From the NCBI RefSeq assembly GCF_026210795.1, contig NC_089450.1, positions 1,984,001-2,048,000 of the forward strand: DNA of 64,000 bases. The letters are read 5' to 3'. The DNA comes from Rhizophagus irregularis. Lineage: Eukaryota > Glomeromycota > Glomeromycetes > Glomerales > Glomeraceae. Within the stretch, counting starts at the first letter, position 1; each line of letters opens with the position of its first letter. Of this stretch, positions 1-11,005 are shown in pieces. A model generated the notes under the pieces. It ran no database searches, had not been told where the DNA came from, and saw nothing but the letters and a program-made list of their open reading frames with translations. The translations under genes were made by a program, and so were the position numbers.

Positions 1-848
1 ATGATGATGAATATCAAGTTGATATACCACATTTTACAAATCCTGTAACAAAATCATTCATAAGCGAATCTTGGTTAATAGAGAAAGATTTGGATGTAAT
101 ACTTTCAAATATTTCAAATATTCAATCTACTCAAACTCAAATTGCTATTGCTACTTCAAAAAGACAAGAAAATTCTTTGATTTCAACTCGTGATTCGATA
201 ATGGATTCCACGAGAAATTTATTAAATGATACAAAAAATAGAATAAAAACACTCGAATTACAAGATTTAAGAATAAGTAGAAATTCTATTACTTGGGAAG
301 ATTTTGAATTAAGAAAACAACGTGTAACTCATCTTAAAGAAAAATTCGTCACTTGTTTACAAACTTATAGAAAGATTGAAAATATTTATATGAAACAACA
401 AAAAGAACGTTTGAGTAGACAATATAAAATTGTTTATCCTGATGCAAAAGATGAAGAGATCGATGAATATTTAAAAAATCCTACTGATCAACCCGTATTT
501 CTTAGTAGTCGAAGAAGTATTATTGATTCAAAAAATGTTTTAGAAGAAGTGAATAAACGTCATCATGATATTAAAAAGATTGAACAAACTATTTCTGAAC
601 TTGTCGCTTTATTTGAAGAAATTCAATTGCAAGTTGAATTACAAGATGAAATTATCATTTCAATAACGGATGAAGTAAAAACTGTTGAAGTTACCACTAG
701 AGAAGCCAAAGTTGAATTAGAGAAAGTTGAAGTAGTAAATAAAAGTTCAAGAAAGTTAAAATGGTTATGTGCTCTATTTACTTTAATTCTTTTTGGTATT
801 ATAATATTAATAGTAATCCTTATTACAAATAATAAGATGAATCATTAA
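1..848 (+). CDS. Syntaxin-like Qa-SNARE, C-terminal part (5' end outside window)
   Basis: Membrane-fusion SNARE of the syntaxin/Sso family, expected at the plasma membrane or an endomembrane. The frame is open from position 3 to the TAA ending at 848. No convincing start lies inside, so the N-terminus is cut by the window edge. The visible part begins in the Habc-like helical region. A classic Qa-SNARE motif follows (about codons 183-245 of the visible frame) with heptads around IEQTISELVALFEEI, and a Gln in VELQDEII that fits the zero-layer glutamine. A basic stretch (SSRKLK) then precedes one C-terminal transmembrane helix (LCALFTLILFGIIILIVIL) and a short tail. Coding sequence is intact with no lesions. 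AATAAA-like polyadenylation signals follow at about 925. Qa class is fairly sure; the exact subfamily is not, because the N-terminus is missing. Confidence 0.85.
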   Translation, partial: DDEYQVDIPHFTNPVTKSFISESWLIEKDLDVILSNISNIQSTQTQIAIATSKRQENSLISTRDSIMDSTRNLLNDTKNRIKTLELQDLRISRNSITWEDFELRKQRVTHLKEKFVTCLQTYRKIENIYMKQQKERLSRQYKIVYPDAKDEEIDEYLKNPTDQPVFLSSRRSIIDSKNVLEEVNKRHHDIKKIEQTISELVALFEEIQLQVELQDEIIISITDEVKTVEVTTREAKVELEKVEVVNKSSRKLKWLCALFTLILFGIIILIVILITNNKMNH

Positions 849-3250
849 TTCATCATCATAATTAATTTTTCTGGACGTGTATATTTTTTGTATTGTATGA
901 ACTTTTTTTTTTGATATGTAATATAATAAATCATGTGTTATTTTCACATGTTTTTTTTTCTTTTTTGTTGATATATAAATAGAAGGTATATTTTTAGATA
1001 TTTTTTTAATTTAACCTAATATGGGAAATAGGCTGAAGCGGATATATGCATCCGAGTGATCCGATTTGTGGGGTAAAAAAAATTGGTAGTAATATATTAA
1101 TGTAGTATAGTATCTTATGTCAAGTACGAAAATTTTTACTTAATTGAGAAATAATAAATAGTTTTTTGTTAGTCAAACAATAAATAAATATGCCAATTTT
1201 GGGTGTATAGTCAAACATGATGACATATATGTTCATGTAATTTAAGTATTCTTTTAGCTAATGGTATCCGGAATTCAACATTTCATTATAAATAAATATT
1301 ACTGTATCATACGATAATAACTATGATTTATATAGCAAAAGCAAATGGTTCTTTTTAGGTCTATGAGAAAGGTGCATTAAAAAATTTTTTCTATCCCCTC
1401 CCTTACGCCCTATCATACTAATTACTAATCCATTCTCCTTTTTATTAAAATTTAAAGTTAATAACTATAAAATAAATCGGTCGTCGGTTCTTGGATTCTT
1501 TAATTTTAACCCCTTACTTAACTCCGACAATAAATAGGAGTACATCAAAATTTCAAAGAGCATATAGCTAACAAAAATTCTCTTTAATGAAATCAAACCG
1601 ATGTCTAAATCAAGCAATAAATGATATCATTACAACGCATTTCGTTAAAGTAAATATTGCTCAATTTAGAATATTTACCGGGATTTTTATTATTAGAAAA
1701 AGATATGCGTATTTATTGGAAACATTGTACATTTAATAGTATCTTATATACCTGAAATAAATCGAAGCCATCCATATAAGTGCTCATAATTTAGCTCTGA
1801 ATTTAACTCCGAAATTTAGCACTCGTGACGTATACTCAACTTATAATATTTTATATTAAAAATACTTAATTATCACCTAATGCTTATTCATAATAAATGA
1901 CCATGGAAATAATATATCATTGTATGGTAATTCCGCAGTTTGTGGATCCGTGCGTTTCACGAGGATTGTCAGTTTACAATAATAGTCAATAGTCAATACC
2001 GGTATAAAACTTGAATGCTTTGTTTTTTTTGGTTTAGCATCAAGTGATCAAATTCATCGGTTGTTTAAAAACAATTTTTTTTTTTATTTTTTTTTTAGAA
2101 ATAAATATAACGATTATTACAATGCCATTCTCTTTCAATATAGCAAATCCGTGCCATTTTTTTTAAGTTTTTTTAGATCTTTACTAAATTGTATTCTAAT
2201 ATAAATTTATGTAAATCATAATAAATTTAATGTTTCCCTTTTACTATTTTTGATTATTATCTCATCGATTTTATTGATTTTATTTGTGTTTTTCTATAAA
2301 CAAAACAATCAATTTCTAATAGTTTTACCTTAATATTGTTTTAAAATATATTTTACTTTAAAATATCTTTTGGTTAGAGTAGTTAGAGTAGTGACATTTT
2401 CGAAAATATACGACTTTGCGATGTTATCACGCGATTTCTAGTATTATCACTTTTTGCACGAATTTTAATCATTTTTTCTTGTTACATATAATACATATAA
2501 AAAATTTAAGGATACCGGATTTTCCGCATAAGTATTACACCTATTAGGTATACAGTATATTGGGTACCCAATATGTTTAAAATAGATTGCTTCCGCATTA
2601 GTGAATTATAAAGCAAATCATCTATTTTTGATTGTTAAATTTATAAAATTGCAAATTTGACAATTCTAATTTTAAATCTATATATTGAGAGAATAAGACT
2701 TGTTCATAACTCATAAACATACATGTAATCAAAAGTTTTATTTTTAAATCTCAGTTAAAGTCACATTTATATCTTGACCGGACGTATTATTCCTTTACGA
2801 CTTGGTAAAATCTTCCTGCAAAGATATTACTATGCAAACTACATATAGTACTACTGCATAACTGCATGTATTAAATTATTATGCATACTGTATAATTTTG
2901 TCAGATTACTTTTTAGAATTTTTAGTTATTTCAGAATTTTTTTAACAATTCCAGAACATGAATGCATTTAGAAAAAAATTTTCTAAATTTATAAAATCGT
3001 TACATCATCATAAAAATAATATGGAGTATATATTACATTTAACTTTGAAACAAAGTATAAAAAAGATGTAATTATACATTTATAAAAAAGTGCATTTAAA
3101 AAAAGAATTAATTGTAAATAAATAATTATTTAATCCAAAAAGGAAATAATTAATAAAGTTATATAAAAATAATTATTTAACTAATCCAATTTAAATATTT
3201 AAATTAAAAAAAAAATATGTTGTTTTTTTAATACTGTATATGTATATAAT
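849..3250. other. AT-rich intergenic DNA
   Basis: About 2.4 kb following the SNARE gene. I see poly-A/T runs, no ORF with plausible composition, no tRNA-like fold and no clear terminal inverted repeats. The first 100 bases are probably the 3' UTR of the SNARE gene. Confidence 0.6.
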
Positions 3251-3272
3251 AATAAGGGGGTTATGTATTACC

Positions 3273-4204
3273 CTGTCGCCATAACATTTACCCCAGTATC
3301 ACCGACACTTTTATAATTAAAATTCCACCCCCACGTGACCGGTGACATTTAAAGGGATGTGAAAATAATAATTTTGTGAGGCAAAAAAAAACCGATGACA
3401 GACAATTTCCCGACAACCATTTTCCCAACATAACCTTTGTCCGACAACAATTGCCCGACAAGACTTGTTCCCAACATAACATTATCCCGACATGATATTA
3501 TCCCGACATGACATTATCCCGACGTGACATTATTCCGACGTGACATTATCCTGACATGACATTATTCCGACAACCTATATCAGGATTTGCTTTATTTAAA
3601 TAAATTTACTTAACTGAATTATAGAGGTAAATAAAAGACATTTTATTAAAAATTTTCATTTTTATTTATAATTAAATAAAAAATTTTATTTGCTTTTTTT
3701 TAAAAAAATAATTACGTAAAAAATTTTTATTTTTTTTTATGTAACAATAATCACTATATTTATATATTAATAATAAAAGTATAAAAGTTTTAATGCAATA
3801 GTTTTGATAATTTAATTACTATAAAGTTAATTTTTCGGCAATGATTAATTTGAATTCATATGAAATCTGCTAATATAAAATTCTCATAAGAAAATTTCTT
3901 TATTAGACTAGTGTTCCCTTATAAACAACTAATTATTTTCAGAATAATATCGTCGGGATAATGTCATGTCGGGAATAAGTCTTGTCGGGAATAAGTCTTG
4001 TCGGGCAATTGTTGTTGGACAAAGGTTATGTCAGGAAAATGGTTGTTGGGAAATCGTGGTGTAACCCTAAAAAAACTAAGTCCCTCAGATAAATATAAAC
4101 AGTGAAAACGCGGTGGGGTGTGATGCCGGTGATGAATATTACAAAATCACGTGGGGGTGGAAAAAGTGTCGGTGATACTGGGGAAGATCGCCATAACGAC
4201 CTTA
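3273..4204. mobile_element. Non-autonomous foldback/MITE with CGACA-word arms
   Basis: The ends are inverted copies of each other: CCAGTATCACCGACACTTTT near 3294 recurs in reverse at about 4160-4180, followed inward by CCACCCCCACGTGA on both sides. Further in, the arms hold tandem words of 15-17 bases on the pattern CCCGACATGACATTAT (about 3475-3575) and their reverse complements (3950-4020, GTCGGGAATAAGTCTT). The core is AT-rich and holds no transposase. Fragments of the same family recur near 33240, 38093 and 46800-47230. Short ORFs here are by-products of the repeat. Exact ends are approximate because the outer bases of the two arms differ by several transitions. Confidence 0.7.
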
Positions 4205-4215
4205 TCACGTGATTT

Positions 4216-6281
4216 AATAAAATTTTTGATTGGCTAATTTTATGAAAAATTTTATTATTTTTTTTTTAACTCCTAAAAAAAAACTTAAAACTTAGCCAAA
4301 AAAACTAATCTAATTTTATTTGATTTTATAATTTAATTTCTTAAATAAAAAAAGAATAAATAAGGAAAAGAAAAGAGAAAAAAGGAACAAAATGGAAAGA
4401 AATAAAGGAAGAAAAAGAAAAAAAAAACAAAGGAAAAAAGAAAATAAAAGGATAAGAAAAACTTTATTAAAAATGGCCAATTTTTTTATAATAATTTTAA
4501 AATACTACTAAAATACATTTAATATTATTAAATGTTTTTATTATACTTTTGTTATTACTTATTAGATGGAAAATGTATATAAATCCAGATAAGATTCTTA
4601 AAGAAATTTTAATTTATAGGATTTGGAATTTTAATAAGACATATAATTTGTATATGTTAGTAAAAGATTTTGTACATATAGATTTGGTTAACTTATTCAA
4701 GAATTAAGAGTTTTAGAATATTAGATAAAAAAAGAATAAGTTTTATTAGACAGTTTAATTAACAAATTGATTTTTGATTTAAAATTTTTATATAGGAGTA
4801 TATTAGGAATGTTAAATTAGTTGATTTAGAACATTAGAAAGGAATTAATACTAAGATGAAAAAATTGGTCAACAAATCTAAATTAGTGATCAACAAAGTC
4901 GATAAAATAGTAAGTTACATTGGGAACTATAGAATAGCTTGGTGTTTAAATGGGAAGGTTATTAGTTAAAATTTTATCTTTTATGATATATCACCTTTGA
5001 TCTCAAGGTGAAAGGTCAGTCACTCAGTCTTTTTCTTTGGGAGAGGCAGTATATTAATAATGTTTAAATTATTTAGAATGCTTTATTTTATTTTACTTTT
5101 GTAAATATATTGTATTACTTTAACATTTTTATCAATAAATATGATTATACCTTTACATGGAAACAAATATATATATATATATATAAATCATAATGGCCTT
5201 TTGGTCATTTATATTAAAACTCAAAAAATTAACATCTAGTAATCTAATTTTAATAAATTGTAAAGCTTAATGAATTATAATGTTTGAAGTTTATATTTGA
5301 CAATAAAATATAATACTAAAAATATTTTAACTTTTTAAAAAAAATACAATTTAGAAAAATAAACTGATAACTTTATTTTTAAAATAAACTTTATCAAATT
5401 ACCAGTTAAATTTTAAAAAAAATTTATATAAAAAATTATAAGCATTTAAAATTGCATGATTTTTATATAATTGGTTCAAATTTAAAACAAATATATTAGT
5501 CAAAATTTATAATAATTCAGATTGACTTCATGTATTATAATAATGCCAACCTAAATTATTATATTATGCCCCAAGTTGACGATTACCTCAAATCAATGAT
5601 CGGCCTAAATTATTAGCCTATCTTTATAATGCCTCAAGAATTTTTAAAGCATTACTTTTCACATATAGTAATCATCGATGATTATTATCAATTTGGGACA
5701 TATTGAGATTTGGATTATAACAATTATAACCTAAATCAAATATAATTTTTTCAAAAAATAAATTTTTATTAATATATGACTTTATAAATAATAACTGCTT
5801 TAGTGATTTCACATAGATTTATTTTTTTTAAATCGTTCTGTGGTACATACAGTTAAATTAGTTAAATAACGGAACTTAATCGATGAAAATTTTATATAAA
5901 TATCCAGATTATTTGTTCTGATAAAAATTTTCTTTCGTACTGATCAATAATCATGAACTGGTCTGTTATTTAAGGGTTAGAACTCAGAAGTTAACTAAAA
6001 GTAATTTTGCTGTATTTAATCATAATAAATAATAAAATGTCAGATTAAAATTTTTTGATACTCGAAAATATCCTGGCAAATAATCAACATGAAATAAGGT
6101 ATTTGTTTGACATGATAACTGACATATGCATTGTGGTATGACTTAAAATTATCAATAATACATACAATATGATGTATCTATGACTCAAGATTATTAATAC
6201 TTAAAATATGTATATAATGTTCTGCAAATTTAGTATCTTTTTCCTTAAAGTTTTTAATTATATTGCAAGTATTGCGACATC
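4216..6281. other. AT-rich intergenic DNA upstream of Crinkler gene
   Basis: Purine-rich tract at 4360-4460, an (AT)n microsatellite near 5167-5185, otherwise no recognisable feature. The last 100 bases presumably hold the promoter of the next gene; TATAT-rich sequence near 6208 could be a TATA element, but nothing decides this. Confidence 0.5.
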
Positions 6282-8002
6282 ATGGTCTTTTGTTTTGTCA
6301 TAGGTAACAGCGTTAATACTGCTTTCGAGGTTATAGAAGACGAAAAAACTACCATTTCAAGACTCAAGGAAATAATTTTTGGAAAAAATCAAAAATGTTT
6401 CAGTGATATTGATGCAAATAAGTTGCGTCTTTGGAGAGTTAATATTCCTTGGGACAGTGGCGATAAACTGGGAAAACTAGAACTACTTCGAACTAGATCT
6501 TCTAATGAAGATATCATTATACAAAAACTCGGAGGCGAACTGTTATATCCTAATATGGATATTGGTAACATCTTTACGCAGGATTCCAAAGACATTCAGA
6601 TTATTGTGCAATTACCATCTTTACCTGCTATCACTGGTAAGTGTCTCACAATAGTTTACCTCTCAAACAAGAAATTCGCATTATCTCACATATTTTTTTA
6701 TTCGATTAGGAAAGAGAAAAATGGTAGAGGATGAGGAAGATGAATTCCAGGCAAAAAAAGAAAAACTCAAAAGAATTCAATTTCATATTCCAGCTGGGAT
6801 ACTACGTGGGAGTTTAGAAATGCACCAACAAGGTATTTTTTTTCTTTTAACACTGATTTTTATTTTAGAATAAAAAAATCCTAACTTGTTTTGCATTTTT
6901 TCCAGATGAGGAAAAGTTTCAAAATTTAATAAATAGCTTACCAAATATTAATATACAGGATAAGGTATTCAAAATTCCAAGATTACCAGGAGATAATGAA
7001 GATACGTATATTTATAACCGAGAGTGTTATAAATATTTATGCAATTTTATACTCGAAGATACAAAATTCAGGCGATACCTTATAACTGGAAATCCAGGTA
7101 TTGGGAAAACCTTCTTTGGAAGGTTAATGCTAATAGAGCTTCTTAAAAGGAATAAATCAGTTTTATTAGATTGTGAAACCTTTACAGTTTGGATTCATCC
7201 TACAGGTGAAATATACACTGTAGTGAACAAGACACAATACAGGCAAATGGCGGAACAACCAAATGTTTGGTGTATAATCGACGGAAAAAGAGACCAAGTG
7301 GGTCATGATTTTTCTAATGGAAAGTTAATTATGGTGAGTTCACCAAAGAAAGCAATAGTCAGAGATTTTGCAAAACAGTGGTGCAGAAGTCTTTACATGC
7401 CAACATGGAATGAGAATGAGCTTGAAGAATGTTGGAATAATCTATATAGAAAAAGTGGAAAATTTACTCTAAAATCAGTAAAAGATAAGTTCAAGTTATG
7501 TGGTGGGATTGCACAATGGATCTTTAATGATCATCAATCACTGTCAGATATTGATTCAGTTATCAAGCAAGCGCTTATATCAGTTGAACTGAACATGCTC
7601 TATAATCAAGCTAAAGACTTCTCAGATGATGAATATACTTACAAACTAATTCATATAAATACCAACATTAAAAGAACAGATGAAGCTGAACCATACACCG
7701 AATCCTTCTACTTTTTTGCGTCAGATAATGTTGCAAAACAATGCTTAAAAAAGTTTAAAAAAAATTATAAACAGCGTCTTTGTAGTTTTATTGAGAGTAC
7801 AAAGAATATACCAGAAATGAGATCTCTCTGTGAACAGTTATTCAAATTAGTATCACATGAAATTCTTCGTCAAGAAAAAGTCTTTCCGGTACATAAACTC
7901 ACAGATGATGGTAAATTAGAACCTGAAACAACTATTACTTTGGAATCTCTGAAAGAAATTTTCTTCAATAATTTTAGCGATATCAAAGAAAATATCAGAT
8001 AA
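6282..8002 (+). CDS. Crinkler/RHS-type protein: ubiquitin-like header plus P-loop NTPase, three exons
   Basis: Three exons join cleanly: 6282-6636, 6710-6832 and 6906-8002, giving 524 codons. Both introns are short (73 bases each), begin GTAAGT or GTATTT, end TAG or CAG, and are phase 1. Residues 1 to about 118 resemble the Crinkler N-terminal ubiquitin-like header as I know it from Rhizophagus (LRLWRVNIP, a run ending in IQIIVQLPS). A linker follows, then a P-loop, GNPGIGKT at residues 221-228, and a Walker-B-like WCIIDG at 281-286. A VSSPK strand fits a sensor position. Families of this architecture are described as Crinkler/RHS NTPase-nuclease effectors, with a restriction-endonuclease-like C-terminus. 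Here that C-terminus is disrupted (next entry). The start ATG fits the header's usual beginning. Whether the truncated product is functional is unknown. Confidence 0.75.
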
Positions 8003-8263
8003 ACCAAAAAATATATTATTGGCAAACTTTCAAGATTTTTGAAACCATTGATAGTTATATTCATCACAATAAACTATTTCAAGTTACTGTTGCTAAGTCA
8101 CATGAGTGGTATTAAGCAAGAAGGGTTAAGGGCAATTAAGGGTATCTTGAATTTTTCTTGTAGAATTAACTTTTACTTCGTATTACCAAAAGATGTATTT
8201 ATAATATTTACAAAAGAACATAAATATCAAAAAATGGGAAAAGAAATTATAATTGATGAATGA
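8003..8263 (+). pseudogene. Broken C-terminal nuclease-like region of the Crinkler gene
   Basis: Similarity to the expected C-terminal domain continues past the stop at 8000-8002 but is split between frames. From about 8002 to 8093 one frame reads IFETIDSYI and then LFQVTVAKSHE, which resembles the conserved ID and Q-x-T motif region of this class. It then stops, and the original frame resumes with GIKQEGLRAIKG and YFVLPKDVFIIFT to the stop ending at 8263. At least two frame changes are needed. No GT-AG intron would remove them. The catalytic-type domain is therefore interrupted, and the header plus P-loop part is truncated. Confidence 0.65.
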
Positions 8264-8920
8264 ATTACTAAAGATATAGATCAATATGCATTATGCATAG
8301 ATCTTGCTCAGTATTCATTTTAAGTTTTGATCACATAATCTAATGAAATAATAAATGATTGCTTTTAATATCAATATACCTTTACTTTGTGATTTAAAGA
8401 ATTCAAAGTAATAATTTCTCAAGCATAAAATGTCCTACTATTCCATACTATCTAAATCCTAATTTTTTCGCTATATGTTAACCAATTTTCAAATATATTT
8501 CGTTTCTATCTATACTAAAATTTCGCAATTATGTTTATCCAGCTCCAATATAGCTGGAATAACAAAAAAATTACCTTGACTGTATAATTGACTTGATCTT
8601 GGCTTTTTTCACAAACTATTCTATATTGAGGGCACATGCTAAGCTCTTTGTCTTATTATATCCATGACAATATAAATAGAAGCATGTAAATTAAGTTCTA
8701 TCATTAAACTGATAATTTTTAAATGCGAAACTATCTTTTTTCGCATCATTTTTATTAAAAAATATTTACTAAATTAGGACATGATCAGATAGATAAATTG
8801 GCCAATAAAATTTTGTTTTCAGTGTGTTCAGTATTTTTGTAATTGTATTATCAAAATAATATCACAACAATTTTTAATGCTTTTATTATTATTTTATTAT
8901 TATAATATAATTAATTTTAA
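8264..8920. other. AT-rich intergenic DNA
   Basis: No ORF or repeat with clear boundaries seen. Confidence 0.5.
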
Positions 8921-8922
8921 TA

Positions 8923-9119
8923 CAGTCAAACCTCTATATAGTCACCTAATCAGTTCTGCAAAAATTAGTGACTATATAGAGGCTTTTACTATGATGTGAT
9001 TATATAAAGGTTTTTTTATATAGTAATTATATATATTGGTATTTCCCAAAGGTGTGATTATATAGAGGAATTTTATATGATGTGACTATATGGGGTGTGA
9101 TTATATAGAGGTCTGACTG
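8923..9119. mobile_element. 197-bp pogo/Tigger-like MITE with TA target duplication
   Basis: Left end CAGTCAAACCTCTATATAG and right end (reverse complement) CAGTCAGACCTCTATATAA are nearly perfect terminal inverted repeats flanked by TA (8921-8922 and 9120-9121). The interior repeats the words GTGATTATATAGAGG. CAGTC-type ends and a TA target fit the pogo/Tc1-mariner superfamily. There is no coding capacity. Related termini occur at 33372-34965 and 37223-37717. Confidence 0.85.
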
Positions 9120-9239
9120 TATTATTTTAATATTTTAATCTCAAAAATACCTTTATTCCTATAATATATCTTAATATATTTTAAAAATTTTACAAAATAA
9201 ATGCACAATTTGTTTTGAAAGTCATTGTATCTAGATCTA

Positions 9240-9760
9240 TAAAAATATTTTAAAAAATTGGCAATTTTAATAAAAAAGTGAAAATAAAATATAAAGTAAA
9301 CAAAATAAAACAAAAAATAAAATACAAAATGAATATAAAGTAAATAAAATGGAATAGAAAATGAAATACAAAATGAAATATAAAGTAAAGAATAAATTAA
9401 TGAAATATAAAGTAAAAAACAAAATAAAAATATGGGACATAAAGTAAAGAACAAAATAAAATATAAAGTAAAAAATAAACTGAAATATGAAGTAAAAAAT
9501 AAAATGAAACATAAAGTAAAGAATAAAATGGAATGTAAGTAAAAGATAAAATGGAATGTGAAGTAAAGAATAAAATAAAATGTAAAGTAAAGAATAAAAT
9601 GAAATATAAAGTAAAGAATAAAATGGAACATAAAAAAAATAAAAAACAAAATAGAATATAAAGAATAAATGGAATATAAAGAACAAAATGGAATAGAAAA
9701 CAAAAGAGAAAAGAAATAAATAAAATGAAATAAAACAAAGTGATAGAAATAGATGGAATA
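9240..9760. repeat. A-rich degenerate tandem repeat (AAAGTAAAGAATAAAATG type)
   Basis: Roughly 500 bases built from variants of a word of about 20 bases such as AAAGTAAAGAATAAAATGGA. The strand asymmetry (almost no T-runs, few C) creates long Phe/Tyr-rich minus-strand ORFs that are not genes. Confidence 0.85.
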
Positions 9761-10310
9761 AAAAAATAAGATATTATAGCATCAGAAAAATGAAATTTTT
9801 TAATCTTAATTTTTAAAATTAAAAAAATAATAAAATATTAGTAAATGTTTTATTAAAAAATCAATAAAACCTCTTTTTTAATATTATCTTTTCAACTTTA
9901 GCATTCAACTACTTAAAATCTAAAAAAAAAATAATATTAATAAATACTTTATTAAAGAAATCAAAAAAATTTTGAATATTACTTTCAAGTCCAATAAAAC
10001 ATTAATTTTTATATACTTAAAATATATTTAAATTGAATTTTAAGCACATTTTAAGAATATTTTAAACATGCAAAAAATACACTTTTATTGTACTTAAATT
10101 CTAGTTTAAGTATATTTTAAATATAATTTAAGTATTTAGGCAAAAAACAAGTACATTAAAAGTATATTTTAAGAGTATTTAAATAGTACATTTTAGGTAT
10201 ATTATAAGTATATCATGAATTAAAATTGATACTTATTTTAAGTATATTTTAATAAAATTTTAAGTATATTTTAAGTATAAAAACTTTTTATAGGGTAACT
10301 TAAATATGCC
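9761..10310. repeat. TTTAAGTATATTTTAAGTAT low-complexity array
   Basis: From about 10010 to 10300 the sequence repeats TAAGTATATTTTA words and ends with CTTTTTATAGGG at 10287-10298. The same word array with the same end is seen inside 14965-15315 and near 32740-32820, so this is probably a decayed member of that MITE family. The left terminus was not found. Confidence 0.6.
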
Positions 10311-10319
10311 ATTTTTATT

Positions 10320-10690
10320 AGCTTTCCTCAGACTTTTAAGAGTAATCTATAATGATAAACTGGATTGACTTCTTTGGTTTATTGAAGACTAAAAATCATA
10401 TTTTTAGAGTTTCGCATAAATCAGTTCAGATTGGATTTTATCAGATTTTAATCTGATCTGATTAGATTCAGATCTATCAATTTAAATCTGGATCTGAATT
10501 TCAGATTTATATTTGAAATCTGAATTCGATTCATAAATCTAACTAAATCTGATTTGTTTAGTAATCTGATTCAAATCTGAATCTGATTTGAATCCAATTT
10601 CAGATAAATCAAATTCAAATTAGATTCAAATTTGAATCAGATTCAGATTGGATTTGGTTCAATCTGATTGATATTTTTTAAATTTTAATA
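10320..10690. repeat. CAGATTTGAATCTGAT degenerate repeat array
   Basis: Dense, palindromic reuse of AATCTGAT, ATTCAGAT and GAATCTGA on both strands with no fixed long period. Such arrays can form near hAT termini, but the link to the adjacent hAT relic is inference. Confidence 0.7.
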
Positions 10691-11005
10691 ATAAAATAAG
10701 CATTTATTTCATTAAAATTTCTTTATTTATATATATAATTATATTATTACTTAATATTTGTTATGCTAAATTGCTAATTATTAATTTGCTAATTGCTATA
10801 TTATTTATAATAAAGATTATTAGATTAATAAAATTAAAATTTGAAAAAAAAAGCTATAAAATTCATTAAAATTTGAAAAAAGCTATAAAAAAAAATTAAT
10901 ATAAAAAAAAAAGTTAAAAAATTATGAACATTAATAATCAGATTAATATTTAAAAAAATTATGAAAAAAAATTAATATTAAAAACTAAAAAAAGAAATTA
11001 AAATA

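Noticed and set aside
3288..4208. Minus-strand ORFs at both ends of the first foldback
   Set aside because: Built from the terminal repeat words; not genes.
9122..9738. Long Phe/Tyr/Ile/Leu-rich minus-strand ORFs in three overlapping frames
   Set aside because: They are translations of an A-rich tandem repeat; all three frames stay open for compositional reasons.
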